Translations under genes and position numbers: made by a program
The notes under the pieces: generated by a model
What the model saw: the letters and a program-made list of their open reading frames with translations, nothing else
Databases searched by the model: none
What the model was told of the DNA's origin: nothing
NCBI GenBank assembly: GCA_027704905.1
Contig: CM051020.1
Location: 4,262,175-4,326,174 of the forward strand
Source of the DNA: Muraenolepis orangiensis
Lineage: Eukaryota > Chordata > Actinopteri > Gadiformes > Muraenolepididae
Length of the DNA: 64,000 nucleotides
Direction of reading: 5' to 3'
Part shown: one piece after another, positions 21,737 to 30,489 of the stretch
Layout: each line of letters starts with the position of its first letter
Numbering within the stretch: the stretch's first letter is position 1

Positions 21737-21902
21737 GGTGGTGTCAGCTTCAAAGTGGGGCAACATTTACATTTACATTTAGGGCATTTGGCAGACGCCA
21801 AATGCCCTAAACATGCTGGTGTGGGACAGGGGGGGGATCAAGGTGGAGGTCTGTCGCAAGGAGGAGAGGACGTGTCACACCGGGACCATCCAGCAGTTCA
21901 TC
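21737..21902 (+). pseudogene. cfap44: cfap44 exon D, interrupted by a 43-bp fold-back insertion
   Basis: Follows CTGGCAG (21736). Encodes VVSASKWGN, then the insertion at 21766-21813, then MLVWDRGGIKVEVCRKEERT and CHTGTIQQFIL, matching the SGSEWGNMLLW...IKVE.CR....CH.G.I.Q.. block of CFAP44. The insertion sits between two copies of AACAT and forms a hairpin (TTTAGGGCATTTGG / CCAAATGCCCTAAA). The intact form is at 40440-40577 and a truncated form at 42941-43022. The right border is uncertain. Confidence 0.75.
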
Positions 21903-21932
21903 CTGGTCCAGAGCGAACCGTAGGGGCCAGGG

Positions 21933-21970
21933 CGAGCTCATGACCATCGACCCCGATGGTCATGAGCTCG
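21933..21970. repeat. 17-bp-arm hairpin
   Basis: CGAGCTCATGACCATCG at 21933-21949 and its exact complement at 21954-21970 with a 4-nt loop. Present also in the inverted copy at about 40391-40428. Flanked by imperfect inverted copies of CCATCCAGCA and GGTCCAGAGC, so it seems to be a small fold-back duplication inside former cfap44 coding DNA. Confidence 0.9.
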
Positions 21971-22170
21971 TCTGGTCCAGAGCAAAATGCTGGATGGTCC
22001 CGGCGGATGGAGCTATCAGGGTAGACTGGATCCTTTCACAATAAAAGCCCCATATTCTTGGTTTTCACCCACGTGACTAAAACCTTGACAACAGTTGCTA
22101 TCCGCCATGTTGGAGCCCTTCAAACGTAAACACAGAGTCACAATATAGACACTCGATTGAAGAAAACGAC

Positions 22171-22321
22171 ATGGTTCATTGGGTTATAGTTGGCTGTGGA
22201 AGTAAAACTGGGAAGAAGGACGGCGTAGGACTATTCCGTATACCTTCTGTTATACATAATCAAGGTGAAGAGTTCAAAAAACGTACTGAAGAGAGAAGAG
22301 AAGCTTGGATTTCGGCAATAA
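22171..22321 (+). pseudogene. THAP-domain exon 1
   Basis: Starts at ATG 22171: MVHWVIVGCGSKTGKK, then GVGLFRIPSVIHNQGEEF and TEERREAWISAI, the known THAP layout (GC.....FFRFP and R...W..AI), ending at ATAA|GTTGAG. Only one Cys of the first zinc-binding pair is present (Cys9; position 5 is Val), so zinc binding is doubtful. A MITE-like piece (GTAAGTCGCTTTGGATAAAA, 22436-22460) sits in the intron. Confidence 0.7.
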
Positions 22322-22492
22322 GTTGAGATAGAAATGAATAGATAGAGAATAGGTAGAGAAATGTTAGAAAGGAAATGCACTTTAGACTTCTGGTGACGAG
22401 TTGTTCTCTTACCTTCCTTTGTTAAACACACTATTGTAAGTCGCTTTGGATAAAAGCGTCTGCTAAATGACTGTGATGTATGATACAACAAC

Positions 22493-22616
22493 TATAGACA
22501 TCCTGAAGAGCGAGAGAGTTTGCAGTAAGCATTTAGTTTGGGGACAGCCCGCTATGAACTGGGACAGATGTAATGTGTACTGGAAACCTACGCTTAACCT
22601 CGGGAAAAGACAAACA
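22493..22616 (+). pseudogene. THAP-domain exon 2
   Basis: Encodes NYRHPEERERVCSKHLVWGQ followed by PAMNWDRCNVYWKPTLNLG: the CSxH zinc-binding second half (C..H) and the P..LNLG end of a THAP domain. Stops after about 40 codons. No clean acceptor was identified. Confidence 0.6.
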
Positions 22617-22737
22617 TAATAATTTATATAACAACATGCTACTATATAATACATTATAGTTATAGATATATAGCAACACGTTACTATGTAATACAAAGGA
22701 GCATGTTACTATATAGTAAATCATATACATAGTATAG

Positions 22738-23127
22738 TATGAATGAATGAATGAGTATGAATGGGTGTGTGTATATATTACATGTTATTGTATGACATGT
22801 ATATATTATATTTATATTTTTATAATATATGTATATTATATATATAGTATTGTATGATATGTATATATTATATTTATATTTTCATAATATTATAAAATCT
22901 GAAACAGAATTACTAGTAAATATTACACAGTAGTGTATAGACAGGGTTAGACCAGGAAGCTTGTTATTATGTATTATTTATGGAGAAGGGGTGGGAGTTA
23001 ATAAGTTTTACTTCTTCTCACTCCTTTTCGAATATGTATATATTCTATTTTTTCTTTGTTTCTTTAATGGCTTATTTATTATTTTTGCTTTCATATTCGA
23101 AATAAACACTTCAATCAATCAATCAAT
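22738..23127 (+). mobile_element. 390-bp LINE-tail insertion present in only one copy
   Basis: Flanked by AGTATAG at 22731-22737 and 23128-23134; the inverted copy near 39580 runs straight across this site. Ends in AAATAAACACTTCAATCAATC repeats, the tail type of fish non-LTR elements. No coding. Confidence 0.7.
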
Positions 23128-23289
23128 AGTATAGTTGGACATGTATCGTCTCAATGTATATAATTGTGTATATATATACATATGTAATATGTATGTATGT
23201 TCATATTAATATATATAACTATTATTTATTATATAGTATCATGTTCATATAGATATAACTTATGTATTATATAGTAACATGGTATATAG

Positions 23290-23577
23290 TAATTTGGTTA
23301 AATGCCTCCAAGCTTTTATAGGCCTTAAATTGCTGTTTGGTGTAATAGCTGGTCTCCAAAACGAGGTCGCTCAGCACATCTGTAGCCTCAATTGGTGGCA
23401 AACACTCAGGGTCAAACTGATGGGGATACTAGCGGGGTCCACTCCAACTAGCGAGACTTTTTGTAAATATCTCCTCTTTATATGGATTTCAAGGCCTTTT
23501 GCGTACTCAGAAAGCACTGGGATATCTTTAGCTAGATATTCCAAGTCATCCTTGGTTTCTTTCTGTGAAAGATCCAT
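23290..23577 (-). pseudogene. exon of YqaJ/SWIM-associated transposon protein
   Basis: Minus strand from ATG 23577: MDLSQKETKDDLEYLAKDIP, then SEYAKGLEIHIKRRYLQKVS and VGVDPASIP; after a one-base deficit in a C run (CCCC at about 23428) it continues QFDPECLPPIEATDVLSDLV and YYTKQQFKAYKSLEAFNQ. The end (TKQQ.KAYKSLEA.N) is the common N-terminal block of fish proteins with a SWIM finger and a YqaJ-like exonuclease domain; those domains are absent here. The inverted copy at 39121-39420 has the same shift. Confidence 0.6.
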
Positions 23578-23782
23578 AACAAAGTAGAAAAGAACGTGAG
23601 AGCTAGATCCAAACGGCTTATGTTTACATAGATGTTAACACTGAGAGGGCTCCAACATGGCCCACACCCAGATATAGACAGCCCTCTGACGTCATCTGAA
23701 AACCACCCATAGACTATGAAAACTAAATCAACATGTTCTGTCAAAATGAACACTGGATGAAAGTAGGTGGTCATGAAGGGTG

Positions 23783-24130
23783 TGCTGCCATCTAGTGGCT
23801 GTAATATATAGCGGGCTGAGAGGTGAAGCTGCTCTCTGGTGGCTGTAATATATGAAGTAGTGATGCTGCCATCTAGTGGCTGTAATATATAGCGGGCTGA
23901 GAGGTGAAGCTGCTCTCTGGTGGCTGTAATATATGAAGTAGTGATGCTGCCATCTAGTGGCTGTAATATATAGCGGGCTGAGAGGTGAAGCTGCTCTCTG
24001 GTGGCTGTAATATATGAAGTAGTGATGCTGCCATCTAGTGGCTGTAATATATAGCGGGCTGAGAGGTGAAGCTGCTCTCTGGTGGCTGTAATATATGAAG
24101 TAGTGATGCTGCCATCTAGTGGCTGTAATA
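23783..24130. repeat. 81-bp minisatellite carrying CTCF-like cores, copy 1
   Basis: About 4.3 units with an 81-bp step (23783, 23864, 23945, ...). Each unit has CTGCCATCTAGTGG (complement CCACTAGATGGCAG, an exact fit to CCASYAGRKGGCRS) and a second site CTGCTCTCTGGTGG with one mismatch. Five perfect cores begin at 23785, 23866, 23947, 24028 and 24109, all pointing to the minus strand. 81 bp is 27 codons, which is why it stays open as a reading frame. Confidence 0.9.
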
Positions 24131-24436
24131 TATTGTTGCTGTTGGTGTGGCTGACGTTAGAAAGTTGACTGACAGCTACGTCGTCAATCACTTCAAACGT
24201 TATTGTCGGCTACAAGTACGGTACCGTCTGATTGTTCTGTAGTGTCTGTTTCTCACTCGATTTTGCAAAACGTAAGCAAGAAAAAGCTAACAAATTACAT
24301 GACATACAAAACACGGTTGTCAGCTGAGTTTGGTCCGCCATCTTGTTTGTTTATTACCGGAAGCTGCACAAGGTTTTGTACTTGTTGAAAATGGCAAATA
24401 CAAATGTTGAATCTCTTGAATGTCATATGCCATAAT

Positions 24437-24438
24437 GA

Positions 24439-24490
<52 letters not shown>
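24437..24490. repeat. (ATA)n microsatellite
   Basis: AAT triplets next to TCTATTTATATAGCTC, a motif common at fish SINE/LINE tails (GCGCTATATAAATAGA). Also at 28541-28600 and 38388-38431 in the inverted copies. Confidence 0.9.
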
Positions 24491-24492
<2 letters not shown>

Positions 24493-24876
24493 AGTCTATT
24501 TATATAGCTCTTTTCTGGATACTCAAGGCACTTAAATCATGATATATGACATAATTATGCATTGTTCTAAACAATGCATAATAGATGGTTTCTCACGAGG
24601 TCCTTTTCTCTTAAAGGAGTGAACGTTGGAACCAGTTGTGGTGCATTGATATCATTGTGTTTCACAGGTATAGAGTTTTCCGTTTTTGTATGGAAAATCA
24701 TTTTTTATACAGTACATTTTGGTGTGTTTATATTCATGGGGATGGATGCATGGGATAAACACAAAATGATTGAACAAAATACAATTTTGTTGTCCAAAAC
24801 AAGGTTCAGCATTGTATGGTAGGACATGGGAGTGTGAGGGGTATGTTTGTTTATTAAGCGTGGTGCCGTTCTACAG

Positions 24877-25084
24877 GGAGGACAGGGAGTCGTGTGTGGA
24901 GTTCGAGGCCCCGCTGACTGCCGTGGGCCTCCACCTGCTGCTGCTGATGTTTGAGGTGCTGGTGTGCGACCGCGTGGCCAGAGGAGCCTACTTCTGGCCG
25001 CTCGTCTTCGCGTCCCTCTTCTTCGTCTGTCCCGGGTCGGTGGCCGCCTGCGTCTTGGGCTTTAGACATGACTGCTCCCTGGAG
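24877..25084 (+). CDS. tmem185: TMEM185 membrane protein, internal exon
   Basis: A 208-nt exon between CTACAG (24876) and GTATGA (25085). Encodes EDRESCVEFEAPLTAVGLHL, LLLMFEVLVCDRVARGAYFW and VAACVLGFRHDCSLE, collinear with human TMEM185A (CVEFKA...LLLLMFEVLVCDR..RG..FW...CV.GFRHD.SLE). It contains two hydrophobic segments of this multi-pass protein of unknown function. Open, ends in phase 0. The next expected exon (starting LEILCSVN in human) is not found; a minisatellite occupies that place. Confidence 0.9.
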
Positions 25085-25119
25085 GTATGAGACGCACTAC
25101 CTGTCTCTGTGGCCACCCT

Positions 25120-25870
25120 AACCTACCACTCTCTTTACCCTTTGCCTTCCTGTCCACACTCTAACCTCACCCCCCTCCCTCTCTCCCTCCACACTCTATC
25201 CTCAACCCTCTCTCTCTCCCCTACACACTCTAACCTCACCCCCTCCCTCTCTCCCTCCACACTCTATCCTTAGCCCCCTCTCTCTCCCATCCACACACTT
25301 AACTCACCCCCTCTCTCTCTCTCTCCCCTTAACACTCTAACTTGACCTCCCTTTCTCTCCCCTCCACACTCTAACCTCACCCACATCTCTTTCCCCTCCA
25401 CACAATAACCTCAACCCCTCTCTCTCCCCTCCACACTCTAACCTCACCCCCCTCTCTCTCTCTCCCCTCCACACAATAACCTCACCCCCTCTCTCTCTCT
25501 CCCTTCCACACTCTAACCTCACCCCTCTCTCTCTCCCCTCCACACTCTAACCTCAACCCCCTCCCTCTCTCCCTCCACACTCTATCCTCACCTCCCTCTC
25601 TCTCCCCTCCACACGCTAACCTCACCCCCCTCTCTCTCTCCCCTACACACTCTATCCTCACCTCCCTCTCTCACCCCTCCACACTCTAACCTCACCCCCC
25701 TCTCTCTCCCCGACACACTCTATCCTTACCCCCCTCTCTCTCCCCTCCACACTCTAACCTCACCCCTTCTCTCTCTCTCCCCTCCACACTCTATCCTCAC
25801 CCCTTCTCTCTCTCTCCCCTCCACACTCTATCCTCACCCCCCCTCTCTCCCCTCCACACTCTAACCTCAC
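25120..25870. repeat. CT-rich minisatellite, about 36 bp unit (CTCTAACCTCACCCC...CTCCACA)
   Basis: About 20 variants of CTCTAACCTCACCCCCTCTC plus TCTCCCCTCCACA, in the tmem185 intron up to 25870. Each unit has a CTAAC branch-point-like word and a pyrimidine tract. Confidence 0.95.
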
Positions 25871-25887
25871 CTTCGACATCTTCACAG

Positions 25888-25958
25888 AAGAAAGCCGCAC
25901 ACACATCACCATGGCGATCAGCTGGATGACCATCGTGGTGCCGCTACTCACCTTTGAG
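25888..25958 (+). CDS. tmem185: TMEM185 membrane protein, later exon
   Basis: A 71-nt exon after TTCACAG (25887) and before GTAATC (25959). Encodes EESRTHITMAISWMTIVVPL and LTFE, matching RRTHITMALSWMTIVVPLLTFE of human TMEM185A, part of a membrane helix. Its intron 3' end (CTAACCTCACCTTCGACATCTTCACAG) is continuous with the minisatellite. An inverted copy is at 54907-54977. Confidence 0.85.
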
Positions 25959-26094
25959 GTAATCTGACCATCACTTCTCTCTCTTCCCTTACTTCTCCCT
26001 CTACCCCTACTTATCAGTCTTTCACTCTACCCTCACTACTCCCTCTACCCTCACTTTTCTCTCTTTCTCCTTGTACCCTCACTTTTCTCTCTTT

Positions 26095-27094
26095 NNNNNN
26101 NNNNNNNNNNNNNNNNNNNNNNNNNNNNNNNNNNNNNNNNNNNNNNNNNNNNNNNNNNNNNNNNNNNNNNNNNNNNNNNNNNNNNNNNNNNNNNNNNNNN
26201 NNNNNNNNNNNNNNNNNNNNNNNNNNNNNNNNNNNNNNNNNNNNNNNNNNNNNNNNNNNNNNNNNNNNNNNNNNNNNNNNNNNNNNNNNNNNNNNNNNNN
26301 NNNNNNNNNNNNNNNNNNNNNNNNNNNNNNNNNNNNNNNNNNNNNNNNNNNNNNNNNNNNNNNNNNNNNNNNNNNNNNNNNNNNNNNNNNNNNNNNNNNN
26401 NNNNNNNNNNNNNNNNNNNNNNNNNNNNNNNNNNNNNNNNNNNNNNNNNNNNNNNNNNNNNNNNNNNNNNNNNNNNNNNNNNNNNNNNNNNNNNNNNNNN
26501 NNNNNNNNNNNNNNNNNNNNNNNNNNNNNNNNNNNNNNNNNNNNNNNNNNNNNNNNNNNNNNNNNNNNNNNNNNNNNNNNNNNNNNNNNNNNNNNNNNNN
26601 NNNNNNNNNNNNNNNNNNNNNNNNNNNNNNNNNNNNNNNNNNNNNNNNNNNNNNNNNNNNNNNNNNNNNNNNNNNNNNNNNNNNNNNNNNNNNNNNNNNN
26701 NNNNNNNNNNNNNNNNNNNNNNNNNNNNNNNNNNNNNNNNNNNNNNNNNNNNNNNNNNNNNNNNNNNNNNNNNNNNNNNNNNNNNNNNNNNNNNNNNNNN
26801 NNNNNNNNNNNNNNNNNNNNNNNNNNNNNNNNNNNNNNNNNNNNNNNNNNNNNNNNNNNNNNNNNNNNNNNNNNNNNNNNNNNNNNNNNNNNNNNNNNNN
26901 NNNNNNNNNNNNNNNNNNNNNNNNNNNNNNNNNNNNNNNNNNNNNNNNNNNNNNNNNNNNNNNNNNNNNNNNNNNNNNNNNNNNNNNNNNNNNNNNNNNN
27001 NNNNNNNNNNNNNNNNNNNNNNNNNNNNNNNNNNNNNNNNNNNNNNNNNNNNNNNNNNNNNNNNNNNNNNNNNNNNNNNNNNNNNNNNNNNNNN
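26095..27094. other. assembly gap, exactly 1000 N
   Basis: The round length marks a scaffolding gap of unknown true size. Both flanks are the same minisatellite in opposite orientation (CT on the left, GA on the right). Confidence 0.99.
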
Positions 27095-27995
27095 GAGGGG
27101 TGAGGTTAGAGTGTGGAGGGGAGAGAGAGGGGGTGAGGTTAGAGTGTGGAGGGGAGAGAGAGAGGGGGTGAGGTTAGAGTGTGGAGGGGAGAGAGAGAGG
27201 GGGTGAGGTTAGAGTGTGGAGGGGAGAGAGAGGGGGGGTGAGGTTAGAGTGTGGAGGGAGAGAGAGAGAGGGGGTGAGGTTAGAGTGTGGAGGGGAGAGA
27301 GAGAGGGGGTGAGGTTAGAGTGTGGAGGGGAGAGAGAGGGGGGTGAGGTTAGAGTGTGGAGGGGAGAGAGAGAGGGGGTGAGGTTAGAGTGTGGAGGGGA
27401 GAGAGAGAGGGGGTGAGGTTAGAGTGTGGAGGGGAGAGAGAGAGGGGGTGAGGTTAGAGTGTGGAGGGGAGAGAGAGAGGGGGTGAGGTTAGAGTGTGGA
27501 GGGGAGAGAGAGAGGGGTGAGGTTAGAGTGTGGAAGGGAGAGAGAGAGGGCGTGAGGTTATGTGTGGAGGGGAGAGAGAGAGGGGTGAGGTTAGAGTGTG
27601 GAAGGGAGAGAGAGAGGGGGTGAGGTTATAGTGTGGAGGGGAGAGAGAGAGGGGGTGAGGTTATAGTGTGTAGGGGAGAGAGAGAGGGGGGTGAGGTTAG
27701 AGTGTGGAGGGGAGAGAGAGAGGGGGTGAGGTTATAGTGTGTAGTGGAGAGAGAGAGGGGGGTGAGGTTAGAGTGTGGAGGGGAGAGAAAGGGAGGTCAA
27801 GTTAGAGTGTTAAGGGGAGAGAGAGTGAGAGGGGGTGAGTTTAGTGTGGAGGGAGAGAGGGAGGGGGGTGAGGTTAGAGTGTGGAGGGAGAGAGGGAGGG
27901 GGGTGAGGTTAGAGTGTGTAGGGGAGAGAGAGAGGGTTGAGGATAGAGTGCGGAGGGAGAGAGGGAGGGGGGTGAGGTTAGAGTGTGGACAGGAA
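27095..27995. repeat. GA-rich minisatellite, inverted relative to 25120-25870
   Basis: About 25 units of GTGAGGTTAGAGTGTGGAGG plus GGAGAGAGAGAGGGG, the complement of the tmem185 intron array. Confidence 0.95.
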
Positions 27996-28057
27996 GGCAA
28001 AGGGTAAAGAGAGTGGTAGGTTAGGGTGGCCACAGAGACAGGTAGTGCGTCTCATAC

Positions 28058-28265
28058 CTCCAGGGAGCAGTCATGTCTAAAGCCCAAGACGCAGGCGGCC
28101 ACCGACCCGGGACAGACGAAGAAGAGGGACGCGAAGACGAGCGGCCAGAAGTAGGCTCCTCTGGCCACGCGGTCGCACACCAGCACCTCAAACATCAGCA
28201 GCAGCAGGTGGAGGCCCACGGCAGTCAGCGGGGCCTCGAACTCCACACACGACTCCCCGTCCTCC
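28058..28265 (-). CDS. tmem185: TMEM185 internal exon, second copy
   Basis: The exact minus-strand equivalent of 24877-25084 with the same splice borders and an identical product as read. Its flanks are also copied: GA array on the 3' side and the ACGTAATAA-AAACATAC region on the 5' side. Part of the inverted duplication 24500-25140 / 28010-28500. Confidence 0.9.
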
Positions 28266-28538
28266 CTGTAGAACGGCACCACGCTTAATAAACAAACATA
28301 CCCCTCACACTCTCATGTCCTAGCATACAATGCTGAACCTTGTTTTGGACAACAAAATTGTATTTTGTTCAATCATTTTGTGTTTATCCCATGAATATAA
28401 AACACACAAAAATGTACTATATAAAAAATGATTTTCCATACAAAAACGGAAAACTCTATACCTGTGAAACACAATGATAACACTTCTATAATGATAGAAG
28501 CGCCTTAAGTATCCAGAAAACAGCTATATAAATAGACT

Positions 28539-28540
<2 letters not shown>

Positions 28541-28600
<60 letters not shown>
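28541..28600. repeat. (ATT)n microsatellite
   Basis: Inverted counterpart of 24437-24490. Confidence 0.9.
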
Positions 28601-28604
<4 letters not shown>

Positions 28605-28914
28605 TCATTATGGCATATGACATTCAAGAGATTCAACATTTGTATTTGCTATATTCAACAAGCACAAAACCTTGTGCAGCTTCCGGTAATAAATAAACAA
28701 GATGGCGGACCAAACTCAGCTGACAACCGTGTTTTGTATGTCATGTAGTTTGTTAGCTTTTTCTTGCTTACGTTTTACAAAATCGAGTGAGAAACAGACA
28801 CTACAGAACAATCAGACGGTACCGTACTTGTAGCCGACAATAACGTTTGAAGTGATTGACGACGTAGCTGTCAGTCAACTTTCTAACGTCAGCCACACCA
28901 ACAGCAACAATATA

Positions 28915-29103
28915 TTACAGCCACTAGATGGCAGCATCACTACTTCATATATTACAGCCACCAGAGAGCAGCTTCACCTCTCAGCCCGCTATATATTACA
29001 GCCACTAGATGGCAGCATCACTACTTCATATATTACAGCCACCAGAGAGCAGCTTCACCTCTCAGCCCGCTATATATTACAGCCACTAGAGAGCAGCTTC
29101 ACC
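28915..29103. repeat. 81-bp minisatellite with CTCF-like cores, copy 2
   Basis: About 2.3 units in inverted orientation to 23783-24130. Perfect CCACTAGATGGCAG at 28921 and 29002; one-mismatch sites at 28958, 29039 and 29083. Confidence 0.9.
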
Positions 29104-29300
29104 TCTATACCAACCCTATAGGGTTATATATATATATATAGAGAGAGAGAGATATAGCGTTATATATATAGGTTTAGATAGAGATATAGAGATAGAGATA
29201 GAGATATTGATATATATCTATCTATAGATAGATATATATCTATCTATATATATATAGATATAAACATAGATATATAGATATAGATATATGGTGAAATGTG
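29104..29300. repeat. (TA)n/(TATC)n/(GATA)n tract
   Basis: Low-complexity TATATA, GAGATATAGA and CTATCTATA repeats joining the CTCF minisatellite to unique sequence. Confidence 0.9.
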
Positions 29301-29374
29301 AAAAAAGCTTTTTAAAGTGGTAGTAGTGCAGCAGCATCATGACTACAGCGGGAATACAGGAAGCGGCTTCTCTG

Positions 29375-29575
29375 GGCCCAGGGGACCGGTCCCTTGGGCC
29401 CCGGTCCCTTGGGCCCCGGCCCCTTGGGCCCTTAACCCTAACCCAGACCCTAACCCCTGACCCCATTTCTAACCCCTAATCCTTCCCTCTAACCCTAAAG
29501 GCCAGTGCGCCCGTGAACAAACCATTCGCCAACATATCCCACCTCACCTAACCCTTACCTCTAACCCTTACCTAA
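29375..29575. repeat. GGGCCC minisatellite and degenerate CCCTAA stretch
   Basis: Three copies of a 17-bp GGTCCCTTGGGCCCC unit, followed by CCCTAACCCTAACCC and many imperfect CCCTAAC words to about 29575. Telomere-like but too degenerate to be a recent telomere fusion. Confidence 0.75.
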
Positions 29576-29584
29576 CCATATTAT

Positions 29585-29980
29585 TATAATATACTTTTTT
29601 TTTAATCACATTCTGATGTTGACAACATTGAATATTCGTCAAAACATTGAACTAATAAAATTCTATTGCCAAAAAAATCTGTTGCACCAGTTTGACTAAG
29701 ACGTTGTCATTGTACACTTAATACACCAGTAGGTCCACTACATATCAGGTACGCACGCCAATAAACCGGACCCATAAGAACCAAGACCCATTTCTCCTTA
29801 AAGGACAATTATGGGGGATGTAATACAGACCAAATGGACCACATAGAACACCTTTCGGAAATATTTTTTGAAATTCTGCACCCTGTTGTCAAAGAACTGT
29901 ATTGTGACATATATGTCACATTAGGCCTTTATATGTTAAATGTATACATACTAGCACTACATACAGTGTCTCCACACATA
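29585..29980. other. AT-rich, no gene
   Basis: No exon or repeat family recognised. Confidence 0.4.
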
Positions 29981-29982
29981 TC

Positions 29983-30182
29983 TTCAGACAGGTACTACAT
30001 ATATCTACAGACAGGTACTACATATATCTACAGACAGGTACTACATATATATACAGACAGGTACTACATATATTAACAGACAGGTACTACATATATCTAC
30101 AGACAGGTACTACATATATCTACAGACAGGTACTACATATATATACAGACAGGTACTACATATATTAACAGACAGGTACTAT
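29983..30182. repeat. 23-bp minisatellite (ACAGACAGGTACTACATATATCT)
   Basis: Eight or nine units with small variants (ATCTAC, ATATAC, ATTAAC before ACAGACAGG), including a visible doubling of a four-unit block. Confidence 0.95.
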
Positions 30183-30489
30183 CGGTTAATATCTAAAACG
30201 TGAATATAAACACACAAAAATGAACTGTATAAAAAAATGATTCACGATACAAAAAAGGAAAACTCCCATACCTGTGAAACACAATGATATCAAGCAGGAC
30301 ACAGCAGGACACAAAGTTGAACCATTATAGTGAATTACACTTTTACTGCTGCTGTCCCCTGGAACTTGAGCCGGAGATACAATAAAAAATAAACCAGAGA
30401 AGCATTTTGTGCTTTACTCTATTGTACTCTCTGATCTGTTTACTGGGATAAAGCAAGTAGGCTTAAACCGCAATTGAGAACGTTACAAA
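30183..30489. other. no gene; short copy of tmem185-flank sequence
   Basis: 30195-30290 repeats, imperfectly, the AAACACACAAAAATG...GAAACACAATGATATCA block found near 28400 and, inverted, near 24650. The rest is unassigned. Confidence 0.5.

Larger units (their letters stand above)
22057..23708. mobile_element. DNA transposon remnant with THAP and YqaJ-partner exons (ISL2EU-like), copy 1
   Basis: The edges resemble each other as inverted ends: TTGGTTTTCACCCACGTGAC (left) and, read inward from the right, GGTGGTTTTCAGATGACGTCAG; both are followed by GCCATGTTGGAGCCC. Inside, a THAP-domain gene start runs rightward (22171) and an exon of the YqaJ-exonuclease-associated protein family runs leftward (23577). 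ISL2EU-type transposons of the PIF/Harbinger group carry a transposase and a YqaJ protein; my recollection is that THAP domains occur in some. No transposase core is present, so it is a remnant. An inverted second copy is at 38990-40305. Confidence 0.5.

Noticed and set aside
23532..24191. 219-codon minus-strand frame with a 27-residue repeat
   Set aside because: Arises because the 81-bp unit is a multiple of three; no homologue recognised, and motif content points to DNA-level function.
25872..25887. Reading TTCGACATCTTCACA as tmem185 coding (FDIFT)
   Set aside because: It resembles the human residues only weakly and is better explained as the end of the intron before AG at 25886-25887.
26071..27171. 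Long frames across the N runs (also 57544-58557)
   Set aside because: They are translated gaps.
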